Positions 30,822-39,966 of a stretch of DNA of 46,653 bases are shown piece by piece. This DNA is from an uncultured Lachnospiraceae bacterium (GTDB taxonomy: Bacteria; Bacillota; Clostridia; Lachnospirales; Lachnospiraceae). Position numbers and translations under genes: made by a program. The stretch's first letter is position 1. Every line of letters begins with the position of its first letter. Where the stretch lies: NCBI GenBank assembly GCA_910583835.1, contig CAJTYM010000033.1, positions 1 to 46,653 on the forward strand, written 5' to 3'. The notes under the pieces were generated by a model. It was not told where the DNA came from and ran no database searches. It saw only the letters and a program-made list of their open reading frames with translations.

Positions 30822-32049
30822 ACCTTTTTACCACCTGCCAGTCATAGTTCTTTGGCACATATCCCCAAAAGCACATAGTCAATAAAAATATGTTCAGTTC
30901 AAATGCTTCGGTCGCTATGCTCAAGAGAAAAATAAAAAATAAGATTACCGCGTCAGACACGGCGCAAATGCAATTTCGGAAAAATTTCCATACCCCATAA
31001 AACAAAGCAACGCCATAAAAGATACCATATTCCACCAGCCAATTTACCGGCGTACATGTAAACATGGAATGTCCCACTTTTTCGGCAATGCTTTCGTATC
31101 CGGAAGTGCCGATTCCTAAAACTGGAGATTTCAGGAATTCCCATAATGGATATATGACTGAATCCATTCTGGAAGAGGCCTGATTGGAGATTCCCGGTCG
31201 ATATTGCAGGATTAGGGACAATTTCCTGACTAACGTATATTCCCAAAAGCCAGTCAGCCTGGGCAGAATGAGAGCAGCAGCCACGATAGCACAAAGCATG
31301 GCCACCGTCACTCTCAGCGCACTCATTTTGCCGCGGTATCTGCTGATAGTATATATGAACAATAGTCCTCCTGCTATGATACCCGTGGTGGAGCGAGTGG
31401 TAATGATGGCAGCTAAAAAAAGCGCCAATGCCCATTTCCTTGTTTTATGCTCCTTAGAGGTAAGTTCAAACATATAAGCCAGAACCAAAAATGTCTGAAA
31501 GGCTCCTGGTTCCCAGAAAATACCCTGATTGCGCTGCGCACCGGTCATGGAAAAGTCCGATACTATTGTAAAAACTACAAAATGTCCAACCCTTCCATTT
31601 GTATTGGCTAATGCCGGAAACATTTGAAACATGGAAGGCACAATCTGGTAAATCAAGTATGCCGCCACAGAAACGCCAGAAATCACTATCATGCAAGAGA
31701 CGAAGCTTTTTTTGAAAATTTCTGCATCCATGCTGTTTGCCAGACATAATGCAAGTGCCAAGCTGATTAACGTCATTGCCAGAAGTTTCAGGGGGAATGA
31801 CTCCCCTTGGTATAGAAATGATGCAACATATTCTGTGATGACAATATTGATGGACATAAGAATGAAGACTTTCATCGTCCGACAACGGAAGGTTATGCTG
31901 CCCTTGGTTCTCAAAACCAGTAAACCTGTAGCAACGACTATAGCGACGATTGTCGCATTTTCACAAAAATAGTATCCGCTGAACAATAGCAGCAGCAGAT
32001 AGATAGTCCAAAAGTCAAAAATATCTGCTTTTTTTCCAATACGGAACAT
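30793..32049 (-). CDS. wzy: Wzy-like O-antigen/capsule polymerase
   Basis: A 418-aa membrane protein with about ten or more hydrophobic segments, low similarity outside its topology, and a larger loop with the LGIGTSGYESIAEKVGHSMF motif seen in the O-antigen ligase/polymerase family. Predicted to polymerise the repeat units exported by the flippase. The ATG at 32049 has GGAGG upstream. It lies between glycosyltransferase genes; the 3' end overlaps the next one by 29 nt. It could instead be a ligase, but gene context favours polymerase. Confidence 0.8.
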   Translation of the reverse strand: MFRIGKKADIFDFWTIYLLLLLFSGYYFCENATIVAIVVATGLLVLRTKGSITFRCRTMKVFILMSINIVITEYVASFLYQGESFPLKLLAMTLISLALALCLANSMDAEIFKKSFVSCMIVISGVSVAAYLIYQIVPSMFQMFPALANTNGRVGHFVVFTIVSDFSMTGAQRNQGIFWEPGAFQTFLVLAYMFELTSKEHKTRKWALALFLAAIITTRSTTGIIAGGLLFIYTISRYRGKMSALRVTVAMLCAIVAAALILPRLTGFWEYTLVRKLSLILQYRPGISNQASSRMDSVIYPLWEFLKSPVLGIGTSGYESIAEKVGHSMFTCTPVNWLVEYGIFYGVALFYGVWKFFRNCICAVSDAVILFFIFLLSIATEAFELNIFLLTMCFWGYVPKNYDWQVVKRYEHRNAQFL

Positions 32050-32115
32050 CCCTTATACCTCCATATGCCATCGCAGCCCAAAGCCGAAATGTCTAGTTTG
32101 AATAACCCTGGCATT

Positions 32116-33354
32116 TTATTGGCATTCTTTAAGAATTGTTTTGCATATATATTCAGGTGTGGCTGTGTAATTTTCTAAGTAAATCTGCTCATAATCAATG
32201 TCTTTTTTTATCTGCTTGTCTAAGAATCTTTTCAATCTTACGATGTCTTTTTCCATAGCTCGTTCCGCAGAATTTATATTGCATACCAGCGGATAGGAAC
32301 CAAAACATTTCTCACAGACGTCGTCCCTGTTTGAACTAATATGCAAAATGGGTTTTCCCTGCGCCATCAATTCATATACTTTGCTGGGAACCATTTGCAA
32401 GCCCTTATTTGATATGTTGACCAAAATATCAGCGTTTGCAAGCACTATTCTGGAACGTTGGAATGAGATGCTTCCATGATACGCGAAACAATCTTTGTAT
32501 TCCTGTTGCCAATGTTTTAATTCCAGCGGATTATCATAAGTACCAAAAAAATGGAATTTTATATTATACCCATCTCGATTGAGGCGCTGCAGGATATTCA
32601 GCAGATATGCCGGCGACCGAAAAGAACTACTTAGCGTGCCAGCAAATACTAAGGATAGTCCATTGTTGCCAAATTTATAACATTCTGTGCATTCTGGTCT
32701 GACAAACACAGGGAACTTCACATAATTTATTGTTTTGTCCAAGCCAGAATCTTTATAATAGCCCTTATCGCTTTCGGGTTTCAAAATAATATCCAGTTTT
32801 TGAAAAAAGCGTTTTTCATTTTTTGCTACAAGCGTTCTATAAATTTTGCGGCTTATGCCTTGCGGAACAAAATCAATCAATGAATCCAAGAAGTAACCGC
32901 AAACCTGGCATTTTGGATGCATTTTTTTGTATTCTATTGCCGCGCCTATTCCATCAAATGGCCGAAACACTGCTATTATTAAATCAAATTCAGGCATTTG
33001 TTCCAGAAGTGAAAAAATAACTTTTTCCCGCTGGATTTCTGTTCGGGGGTAACGCCAGATATTCAGCAAATTTTTTGCTCTTCTTGCCGCCAGGAAAACT
33101 GACATTTTCAGTCGATTTTTCCAAGTTGATTTTTTCTGGTATTGCATGATTGCCTTCATATGCCTTGCGGGGGGTATTCGGAATATTCGGACGCCGTCCA
33201 GCGTTTCCTGTTGTTCTTCTCCTTCCTGCTGATTGCAGATACAGACAATATCGTCCACAGTTTTTTTTAGTTCATTCATGACATTATATACGCAGATGCC
33301 GTTGGCATCCGGGTTCGGCATATAATTGCTGGTAATGACCGCGATTCTATTCAT
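32116..33354 (-). CDS. Glycosyltransferase, GT4-like
   Basis: A 412-aa GT-B type protein. The N-terminus MNRIAVITSNYMPNPDANGI and the C-terminal nucleotide-sugar part LSLVFAGTLSSSFRSPAYLL, then VPSKVYELMAQGKPILHISS, follow the usual layout, with a weak E-x7-E region (the second E is absent), so the enzyme may be a divergent member. Donor and acceptor are unknown. ATG at 33354 with AGGGG upstream. Only 3 nt separate it from the gene before. Confidence 0.8.
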   Translation of the reverse strand: MNRIAVITSNYMPNPDANGICVYNVMNELKKTVDDIVCICNQQEGEEQQETLDGVRIFRIPPARHMKAIMQYQKKSTWKNRLKMSVFLAARRAKNLLNIWRYPRTEIQREKVIFSLLEQMPEFDLIIAVFRPFDGIGAAIEYKKMHPKCQVCGYFLDSLIDFVPQGISRKIYRTLVAKNEKRFFQKLDIILKPESDKGYYKDSGLDKTINYVKFPVFVRPECTECYKFGNNGLSLVFAGTLSSSFRSPAYLLNILQRLNRDGYNIKFHFFGTYDNPLELKHWQQEYKDCFAYHGSISFQRSRIVLANADILVNISNKGLQMVPSKVYELMAQGKPILHISSNRDDVCEKCFGSYPLVCNINSAERAMEKDIVRLKRFLDKQIKKDIDYEQIYLENYTATPEYICKTILKECQ

Positions 33355-33357
33355 AAT

Positions 33358-34467
33358 TTAACCCCTATAAGCTAATACAGTTTTTTCAAATGCTTCCAAA
33401 TGATTGTCCGCAATGTTTTCTACAGTATAGTCTTTGATTGTGTATAAGCATTCGTTTGCCATTTGTGAGCAATCCGCATTTCGAAAATGGGAGGTTATCT
33501 TTTGTGTTAACGCTCCGTTATCCCCTGCTTTGACAAGGTATCCATTTTTTCCTTCCTTAATTAATTCTTTTCCTGCATTGCACCTATCTGTTGTCAGGAC
33601 AGGCAGGCCGCAGGCCATGGCTTCATTTACTACCAGTCCCCAAATATCTTCTTTTGTATTTAAAACAAATAAATCCGAAGCCATATAGAAAGACCTTAAT
33701 TCTTCATATTGCATGAATGGGAAAATTTTCACATTCTCCAATTTCATATCCTTAATAATATTGAAATAACAGTCTTGCTCTTTGCCACTCCCAATTATTA
33801 AAAACTGATAAGATTCATCAAAAATTTTCCATATTTCTAAAAGTTCTTTTATCCCTTTTCGGGGGATAAAGCTTCCTACTGTCAAAATAGTTCCTATATT
33901 CCTGACGCCTAGTTTTTTCCTCAGAAAGCATTTCTTTTCTTCTGAAACTGCTTCTCCTAAAATATCAGCTGTGCACAAACTGCTGAAATGGTGGTTATAT
34001 ATTTTTTCCTTGCCCCCTCCATAATGAATGAAATATTCTTCAGCAGATTTTCCTCCTGCCAGAAGACCAGATGCATGATGAATCATCCTGCGCTTAATTC
34101 TGTCTCTGAAGGTTTCTTTTCCAATAAATGCCCCATCGCAATTTATCATGTATGGAATTTTCAATCTGTCAGCTATGTTTGCAACTACAACCGATGTCCT
34201 TGTGCTATATTCATATAGGACAATCAAATCTGGTCTATCTCTCTTGATAATTTTGACGGCCTCCCAGTGAAAGGATTTTGTTCCCTTTTCCCAATTTTTT
34301 AACCCTACCAGTTTGAAATTTTCACTTTGCTTTACATACCATTCTTCGTTTCTTTCCATATCGTGGAGAACTTCAAATCCAACCGTCAATTCACATCCTT
34401 TACCCAAGAGTTCAAATACCTTTATTCTGTATGGTGCCATTACTGTCGTCAAAATAAAGACTTTCAT
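33358..34467 (-). CDS. Glycosyltransferase, GT4 family
   Basis: A 369-aa GT-B enzyme. The C-terminal domain has LTVGSFIPRKGIKELLEIWK, the ASDLFVLNTKEDIWGLVVNE signature (E-x7-E as EDIWGLVVNE) and ACGLPVLTTDRCNAG. The N-terminus starts MKVFILTTVMAPYRIKVFEL. It likely adds one sugar to the repeat unit; specificity is unknown. Its ATG overlaps the upstream stop codon (ATGA) with AGGAGG just before, so it is translationally coupled to the first gene of the operon. Confidence 0.88.
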   Translation of the reverse strand: MKVFILTTVMAPYRIKVFELLGKGCELTVGFEVLHDMERNEEWYVKQSENFKLVGLKNWEKGTKSFHWEAVKIIKRDRPDLIVLYEYSTRTSVVVANIADRLKIPYMINCDGAFIGKETFRDRIKRRMIHHASGLLAGGKSAEEYFIHYGGGKEKIYNHHFSSLCTADILGEAVSEEKKCFLRKKLGVRNIGTILTVGSFIPRKGIKELLEIWKIFDESYQFLIIGSGKEQDCYFNIIKDMKLENVKIFPFMQYEELRSFYMASDLFVLNTKEDIWGLVVNEAMACGLPVLTTDRCNAGKELIKEGKNGYLVKAGDNGALTQKITSHFRNADCSQMANECLYTIKDYTVENIADNHLEAFEKTVLAYRG

Positions 34468-35699
34468 TTATCCTCCTGAACGTTCTGTCTGATAACCCTA
34501 TTGCTTATAATTTGATATACCTGTTCAACTGTGTAATGTTCCATCATATATACAAACGCATTCTTGCCCAAAGCAGATAAATCCGCAGACAGAACCGTTT
34601 TCATTATTTTTATGAATCCCTGTACTTGGTTGCTTTTGCACCACCAGCCAAATCCGCCCTCTGTAATCACTTTGCCAATATCTGTATTTTCGTCTGTAAC
34701 TGCCAAAACAGGAATTCCTGCTTGCATATAGGTAAGCATTCTGGACGGGAAATTGGGAATTGTAAATCGATAATCCAAAAAAATCAATCCTACGTCTGCA
34801 GCGTAAGTCATTTCTTCATACTCATCTTTAGGCAATGCTTTCATTATTTTGATATTTTTAGGTTTTTCACTTAAGGAAAATCGTTCCAATATGTCATATT
34901 CCGTCCCTGTTCCTACAATAAGGAAATAAACGTCGCTATTGCTTGCTGCGCTGCGCAGACATTGAACCAGGAATGGTATGCCTTGAGGTTTTCCAAGGTT
35001 TCCTCCATATATAAAAAGAAGTTTATTCTCTGGGAGTCCTAATTTTTTTCTGATAGATTTTTTCTCTTTGTCGCTGAAAGTTCTGAATATAGGTTCGATA
35101 CAATTTGGGCAGACTTCCACTTTATCTGGTACTATTTCTGGATTGTGTTTTCGGACATATGCAACATTGGCCTCAGACATGCAGCCGATATAATCGGACT
35201 CTTGGTAAAGCTTCTTTTCTTTCTTCCTGAAATATCTGTACAACAGTCCTTTCACACCATGTTTGGCAAGCATTCCTATATCCACGGCATTCTGTGGAAA
35301 AATATCCTTAAGCATCAAATACGTCGTCGCGCTGTCCCTCTGTTTTACATAACTTACCGCCCGTTGAAAAGTGATAGGAGGGGTCGAATACAGCACTAAG
35401 TCAAAAACGACGTCCCCATAAAATCTCTTTATAGCAGAAATGAAAGCGGATTCCAGCAACACAGTCGTAATCCCTTTTTCTATCACGTTCGTCTTCTGGA
35501 TATTCCCAATCCTCAGCTTTAATATGGCAAGCCTACAGTCTGTCCTCAGTAGTCTTGTCTTGGCGTGTTTCTTCCTCTCAACCGGCGAAATCACATAAAC
35601 CCCATGCCCCTCCTGGTAAAATTTCCTGAGGAGGTCTGTATAGATGTTTCTTTCCGCGAGGCTATCAAAATCTAACAATGTTAAAAACAGGATATTCAT
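34464..35699 (-). CDS. Glycosyltransferase resembling WbuB (fucosamine transferase type)
   Basis: The first gene of the leftward polysaccharide operon encodes a 411-aa GT4-like protein. The motif YLMLKDIFPQNAVDIGML followed by CMSEANVAYVRKHNPEI is characteristic of the WbuB group, some of which transfer N-acetyl-L-fucosamine. This fits capE-capF-capG in the same operon, so it may add that sugar; specificity is inferred. The C-terminal domain has KLLFIYGGNLGKPQGIPFLV and PSRMLTYMQAGIPVLA. ATG at 35699 with AGAGGA about 7 nt upstream. It starts 17 nt after the left inverted repeat. Confidence 0.82.
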   Translation of the reverse strand: MNILFLTLLDFDSLAERNIYTDLLRKFYQEGHGVYVISPVERKKHAKTRLLRTDCRLAILKLRIGNIQKTNVIEKGITTVLLESAFISAIKRFYGDVVFDLVLYSTPPITFQRAVSYVKQRDSATTYLMLKDIFPQNAVDIGMLAKHGVKGLLYRYFRKKEKKLYQESDYIGCMSEANVAYVRKHNPEIVPDKVEVCPNCIEPIFRTFSDKEKKSIRKKLGLPENKLLFIYGGNLGKPQGIPFLVQCLRSAASNSDVYFLIVGTGTEYDILERFSLSEKPKNIKIMKALPKDEYEEMTYAADVGLIFLDYRFTIPNFPSRMLTYMQAGIPVLAVTDENTDIGKVITEGGFGWWCKSNQVQGFIKIMKTVLSADLSALGKNAFVYMMEHYTVEQVYQIISNRVIRQNVQEDK

Positions 35700-35715
35700 G
35701 GAGTCCTCTCATATC

Positions 35716-35732
35716 GTGTACTATTTGACACT
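35716..35732 (-). repeat. Left 17-bp inverted repeat of the divergent intergenic region
   Basis: On the minus strand it reads AGTGTCAAATAGTACAC, matching the right copy at 35861-35877 at 16 of 17 positions. The two copies face each other as an inverted repeat around 128 bp. Confidence 0.75.
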
Positions 35733-35747
35733 ACGATTACGCCAAAC

Positions 35748-35776
35748 ATTTTACTACAATTTCTTGTTCAACGCAA
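35748..35776 (-). promoter_or_regulatory. Promoter-like sequence of the leftward operon
   Basis: On the minus strand, TTGCGT (35776-35771), 17 nt, TAAAAT (35753-35748). The -10 box is good and the -35 half good. It lies within the segment bounded by the inverted repeats and points left. I see no comparable rightward promoter in that segment. Confidence 0.4.
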
Positions 35777-35860
35777 CAGATTTCTTTGATTTCAGTGGTT
35801 CTTTGGTGAAATAGATGCTGATTGTGTCATTATTTTGCCAAAATCAGTGGAAAATGGACA

Positions 35861-35888
35861 AGTGTCAAAAAGTACACTTTTTGACACT
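35861..35888. repeat. Near-perfect palindrome including the right 17-bp inverted repeat
   Basis: AGTGTCAAAAAGT (35861-35873) and ACTTTTTGACACT (35876-35888) are exact reverse complements around two bases. The first 17 nt repeat the left copy in inverted orientation. The site lies about 100 nt upstream of the rightward operon. It may be a recombinase site, a regulator operator, or both. Confidence 0.75.
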
Positions 35889-35984
35889 CTCATCTCTTCA
35901 ACAAGCGCTCCAACATTTATACCACTGCTTTGAAATGTAAGTACTGGGAAAATTTTGTATGGGGAGTTCGGATTGGAGAAATCT

Positions 35985-37094
35985 ATGGATAAAAAGAAAA
36001 TTTTAATCGTTGCTACCGTATGGGGATTTTTTAATTTTTTAAAAAATGATTTGGAATTGCTAGAAGCAAATGGATATGAAGTGCATTGCGCAACAAATTT
36101 TAAGAACGTAAATAATCCGCCAAAAGTGCAAAACATGATAAAACACCAGATTGATTTTTCCCGAAAGCCTTTATCGCAAAATAACGTAAAGGCTTTTCGG
36201 CAATTATCCCAGGTGATGGCAGAAAACGAATTTGCAATTGTGCACTGCCATACGCCTGTCGGCAGCATCATAGCCCGGCTTGCTGCCGGTAAATATAGAA
36301 AAAAAGGTACAAAGGTATATTATACAGCCCATGGATTCCACTTTTATAAAGGCGCGCCCTTGATAAACTGGTTGGTTTACTATCCCATCGAATGGCTGTG
36401 CTCATGGAAGACGGATTTGCTAATTACAATAAATAAGGAAGATCATGACAGGGCAAGGAAACATCTCCATGCAAAAAACACGTTATATATCCCAGGCATC
36501 GGCATAGATATTCGGAAATTTGACGGCATATTTACTGATGCAGGAAAAAAGCGTAGGGAGTTGGGCGTCCTTGAGGATGAGATTATGGTTTTATCCGTGG
36601 GGGAGCTAAGCAAAAGAAAAAATCATGAGGTGGTTATAAAGGCATTATCAAAACTTTCAAATAAAAGGATAAAATATTTCATTGCAGGCGAAGGAAATTT
36701 AAAGCAGTATCTGCAAAAACTCATTGAGGAAATGAGGCTGTCTGAAAATGTGCGCCTTCTCGGATATAGGTCTGACATTTCAAAGTTATGTCAATGTGCG
36801 GATATTTTTGCAATGCCCTCACAACAGGAAGGGCTTCCGGTAGCGCTTATGGAAGCAATGGCAAGCGGCCTTCCATGTATTTGTTCCGATATCAGGGGAA
36901 ATCACGATTTAATTGTGCCGGGTAAAGGAGGATATCTCGTAACAAACCAAAGCGTACAGTGCTGGGCTGCGGCAATCAGAAAAATGCTGTCAGGCGACAA
37001 AAAAGCGATGGGCGCATTTAATCGTCATATAATAGAAGAATTCTCTACAGATAAAGTACAGCAGAAAATAAAAGAAATATATTTAACAGAATAG
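35985..37094 (+). CDS. Glycosyltransferase, GT4 family (EpsD-like)
   Basis: First gene of the rightward operon, 369 aa. The N-terminal part has KKILIVATVWGFFNFLKNDL, IVHCHTPVGSIIARLAA and YTAHGFHFYKGAPLINW, the pattern of EpsD/CapM-type transferases; the C-terminal part has VGELSKRKNHEVVIKAL and the E-x7-E motif EGLPVALMEAMASGLPCI. Probably adds an early sugar of a second repeat unit. The ATG at 35985 is chosen because GGAG lies 6 nt upstream; the longer frame from 35955 has no site. It is followed by an EpsG-type polymerase, 15 nt on. Confidence 0.88.
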   Translation: MDKKKILIVATVWGFFNFLKNDLELLEANGYEVHCATNFKNVNNPPKVQNMIKHQIDFSRKPLSQNNVKAFRQLSQVMAENEFAIVHCHTPVGSIIARLAAGKYRKKGTKVYYTAHGFHFYKGAPLINWLVYYPIEWLCSWKTDLLITINKEDHDRARKHLHAKNTLYIPGIGIDIRKFDGIFTDAGKKRRELGVLEDEIMVLSVGELSKRKNHEVVIKALSKLSNKRIKYFIAGEGNLKQYLQKLIEEMRLSENVRLLGYRSDISKLCQCADIFAMPSQQEGLPVALMEAMASGLPCICSDIRGNHDLIVPGKGGYLVTNQSVQCWAAAIRKMLSGDKKAMGAFNRHIIEEFSTDKVQQKIKEIYLTE

Positions 37095-37109
37095 AAAAAG
37101 AGGATTGTT

Positions 37110-38135
37110 ATGATAGGTAAGTTTTGCGTTGCAGTTTGTGCCATTTGTTTATCATCTGCTTATAGCTGGGAAAGAAAAAAGAATCGCGGTGCGGCATATG
37201 TGTTCATTTCGATTTTAATTTTGATATTAACATTAGCATTTACATTTAGAGAATACATTTTCCAGGATGGTATGGGGGCAGATTATTTTGCATACCAGCA
37301 ATGGTTTCAGTCCATGAGTTTCTCACGGTTAGGCCTGCGGTTTACAAATATCGGTTTTGATGTATTTATTGTGGCTGTAAAATTATTTTATAATAATTTT
37401 CACTTTTTCCTGTTTTTATGCGGACTGCTTATCAATACTCTGATTTACCGTTTTATAGAGAAACATTCCTATGACGTGTTCTTTTCGTCAGTTTTATATG
37501 TATGTTTAATGTATTTTTCAGCGTTTAATATTTTGAGGCAATGGATTGCCTGCGCCATCTATCTATCAGCTTTTGAATTCTTAATGGATAAGACGCCTGT
37601 AAAGTATACGTTATTGGTAATCCTGGCGGCTACGTTCCATAACTCTGCCATTTTCCTGCTGTTTCTATACCCTATAATCAACTGCCGTATTTCATTCCCT
37701 AAGAAGGCTTCGCTTACAATGGCCGCGAGCGTATTGTGTTATGTTGGCTTTCCTACAGTATTTCGGATGATTATGGCCCTAACTGAAAAACTTGGCTTGG
37801 GATATTTACAAAAATATGGCACGGCGTTAAATCTCGATTTAGGGAACTTTACCCCCTTTATCATCAGCCTTTTTATCAGTATATGCCTGATATATATGTA
37901 TTTCAATAATATGTTAGATGAGCAAATGCAAAAATATGCAGTTTGGGGCATCCTTGCTACGGGATGCACTTTCTTAAGTCCGGTAAATTTTATTTTCAAC
38001 CGGATGAGCGTATATGTGTTTGTTTCCTGCATTATTACCTTCCCCATCATATTAAAAAGCTTATCAGACAATGGAAGCAAGCATATCTTCAAGATGGCGG
38101 TCGGAGGTCTCGTACTGATTTCATTTGTTATATAG
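37110..38135 (+). CDS. EpsG-type polysaccharide polymerase
   Basis: A 341-aa membrane protein of the EpsG family (Wzy-like), with about nine hydrophobic helices. The conserved FREYIFQDGMGADYFAYQQW loop (residues 48-67) and YFSAFNILRQWIACAIYL (about 130-147) are typical. It ends abruptly within or just after a predicted helix (GGLVLISFVI), and EpsG proteins are often somewhat longer, so the C-terminus may be naturally short or truncated. ATG at 37110 with AGAGGA upstream. It is the second polymerase in the window. Confidence 0.85.
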   Translation: MIGKFCVAVCAICLSSAYSWERKKNRGAAYVFISILILILTLAFTFREYIFQDGMGADYFAYQQWFQSMSFSRLGLRFTNIGFDVFIVAVKLFYNNFHFFLFLCGLLINTLIYRFIEKHSYDVFFSSVLYVCLMYFSAFNILRQWIACAIYLSAFEFLMDKTPVKYTLLVILAATFHNSAIFLLFLYPIINCRISFPKKASLTMAASVLCYVGFPTVFRMIMALTEKLGLGYLQKYGTALNLDLGNFTPFIISLFISICLIYMYFNNMLDEQMQKYAVWGILATGCTFLSPVNFIFNRMSVYVFVSCIITFPIILKSLSDNGSKHIFKMAVGGLVLISFVI

Positions 38136-38149
38136 CGTAGGAGGAAAAA

Positions 38150-39118
38150 ATGTTACTGAGTATCATCGTACCCGTCTATAATGTGGAAACATACCTTAAG
38201 CAATGCATAACGAGCATACTGAATCAAAATATGGATGATTATGAACTCATATTGATAAATGACGGTTCCACGGATGGCAGTGGGAAAATCTGCGATAAAT
38301 TTGCGAATAAATATGGAAATATCCATGTCATCCATCAGGAGAACAGAGGGCTTGCCGGGGCAAGGAATTCTGGAATCAGGCATGCTGCGGGAAATTATTT
38401 GATGTTTATAGACAGTGATGATTTTATTAATGAAAAAATAAATATAAATGCCATGATACATAGCCTAAATGCTGATATTATTCAGTATAAATGGGTGTAC
38501 TATTTTGACAAAACCGGGCAATACAGACATTTTGAGGACTTTCCGCTGTTTGCCAACGAGCCGTATGCACAAATCTTAACTTCTGAGGTGCAGCAAGGCA
38601 TCTTATCTGTTTCTGCATGTAATAAGATTGTAAACAGGCAATTAATCTTAAAAAATGATATATTTTTTGATGAATCGCTTTTATCGGAAGATATCGACTG
38701 GTCCCTGAAACTGTACCTCCATGCACGGTCCATCCAGATTGTTAATGAGGACGTCTATATTTACAGGCAGCAACGCCCAGGCTCGATTACGACAACAGCC
38801 TCGCCGCAGAGCATAAAGTCATTATTTGCCATCATAACAAAGTGGTATCGCTACAATTACCCGAATCAGGAAATCAGAGATATCTACTTAAATTATCTGG
38901 CTTACCAATATGTGGTACTGCTCACAACAAATAACAGACATAACTGTGATGCGGAATTGCGAAAAGAAATTTATGGCTTAAAAGATATCCTTAATTACTC
39001 AGAAAATTTTAAAGTCAGGATGGCAAACAAGGTTTTCCATGTCCTTGGCATGAAACTTGGCGTATATGTATTGAAACTTTATTGGGCTCTCCGAAAAAAA
39101 AATGTGATTAAGATTTAA
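38150..39118 (+). CDS. Glycosyltransferase, GT2 family
   Basis: A 322-aa inverting GT-A enzyme. The start MLLSIIVPVYNVETYLKQCI, NDGSTDGSG (37-45) and the metal-binding DSDD (88-91) in MFIDSDDFI are classic. The middle part has a LLSEDIDWSLKLYL motif that usually holds the catalytic aspartate (ED). Predicted to add one sugar to the repeat unit; donor unknown. ATG at 38150 with AGGAGG upstream, 14 nt after the EpsG-type gene. Confidence 0.92.
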   Translation: MLLSIIVPVYNVETYLKQCITSILNQNMDDYELILINDGSTDGSGKICDKFANKYGNIHVIHQENRGLAGARNSGIRHAAGNYLMFIDSDDFINEKININAMIHSLNADIIQYKWVYYFDKTGQYRHFEDFPLFANEPYAQILTSEVQQGILSVSACNKIVNRQLILKNDIFFDESLLSEDIDWSLKLYLHARSIQIVNEDVYIYRQQRPGSITTTASPQSIKSLFAIITKWYRYNYPNQEIRDIYLNYLAYQYVVLLTTNNRHNCDAELRKEIYGLKDILNYSENFKVRMANKVFHVLGMKLGVYVLKLYWALRKKNVIKI

Positions 39119-39135
39119 TAGCGAGGATGATGAAA

Positions 39136-39948
39136 ATGGGGAAAATTCCCAAAGTGATACACTATTGCTGGTTTGGGGGAAATAAACTGCCATATGATGC
39201 CGTAAAATGCATTGAAAGCTGGCGTGAAAAAATGCCTGATTATCAGATTATAGAATGGAACGAGTCAAATTATGATATTGGGAACTGTGAATTTGTGAAA
39301 GAAGCCTACTCACAGAAAAAATGGGCTTTCGTAACAGATTACGCAAGGCTTGACGTTATCTACAAATATGGGGGTATTTACTTTGATACCGATGTGGAGG
39401 CTGTAAAACCGTTTGATGAACTTCTGGACAACGAAGCATTTGCCGGGTTTGATGATGATAATTTAATCAATACGGGAATGGGATTCGGCGCCGCCGCCCA
39501 CAATCCCATCATCAAAGAAAACAGAGACGCATATGAACACATAAAGTTTATCAACGCAGACGGTTCCCTCAATCTTGTAACTTGTCCATATATTACATCT
39601 GATATTTTAAAACGTCATGGCGCAAAAATGGATAACTCCTACCAACAGCTAGATGGCATCACACTTTATCCGAGAGAGTATTTCTGCCCTCTAAATTACT
39701 ATACCGGCAAATTAAACAAGACGGTTCATACATTTAGCGTACATAATTACTCCATGTCCTGGGTAGACAAAAAGGACGTCAGATACCATATGATTCATAC
39801 GAAACTATCCAGGATTCTTGGCAGGAAATTGGCCTTTGTTATCGTTTACGGAGCAAAATTTATTTTTTCTCTTATAACGGATTCTTGCCAATACGGTTTC
39901 AGATACGCATGGAAAGAGGCTCATGGTAAATTCAATAAACTCAGATAA
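39136..39948 (+). CDS. Glycosyltransferase, GT32 (capsular polysaccharide type)
   Basis: A 270-aa enzyme with the DXD glycosyltransferase motif of the Gly_transf_sug (OCH1-like) family. IPKVIHYCWFGGNKLP opens the protein, TDYARLDVIYKYGGIYFDTD (67-86) holds the DXD pair D84/D86, and the C-terminal part has HNYSMSW and a possible amphipathic or hydrophobic helix (LAFVIVYGAKFIFSLI). Specificity is unknown. The ATG at 39136 is preferred over ATGs at 39127 and 39130 because GAGG lies 9 nt upstream. It is 17 nt after the previous gene. Confidence 0.9.
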   Translation: MGKIPKVIHYCWFGGNKLPYDAVKCIESWREKMPDYQIIEWNESNYDIGNCEFVKEAYSQKKWAFVTDYARLDVIYKYGGIYFDTDVEAVKPFDELLDNEAFAGFDDDNLINTGMGFGAAAHNPIIKENRDAYEHIKFINADGSLNLVTCPYITSDILKRHGAKMDNSYQQLDGITLYPREYFCPLNYYTGKLNKTVHTFSVHNYSMSWVDKKDVRYHMIHTKLSRILGRKLAFVIVYGAKFIFSLITDSCQYGFRYAWKEAHGKFNKLR

Positions 39949-39966
39949 GCGGAGGATTATGGCATA

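Noticed and set aside
35792..36271. 159-codon minus-strand frame across the intergenic region
   Set aside because: Overlaps the start of the GT4 gene in antisense and the palindrome; no homology recognised.
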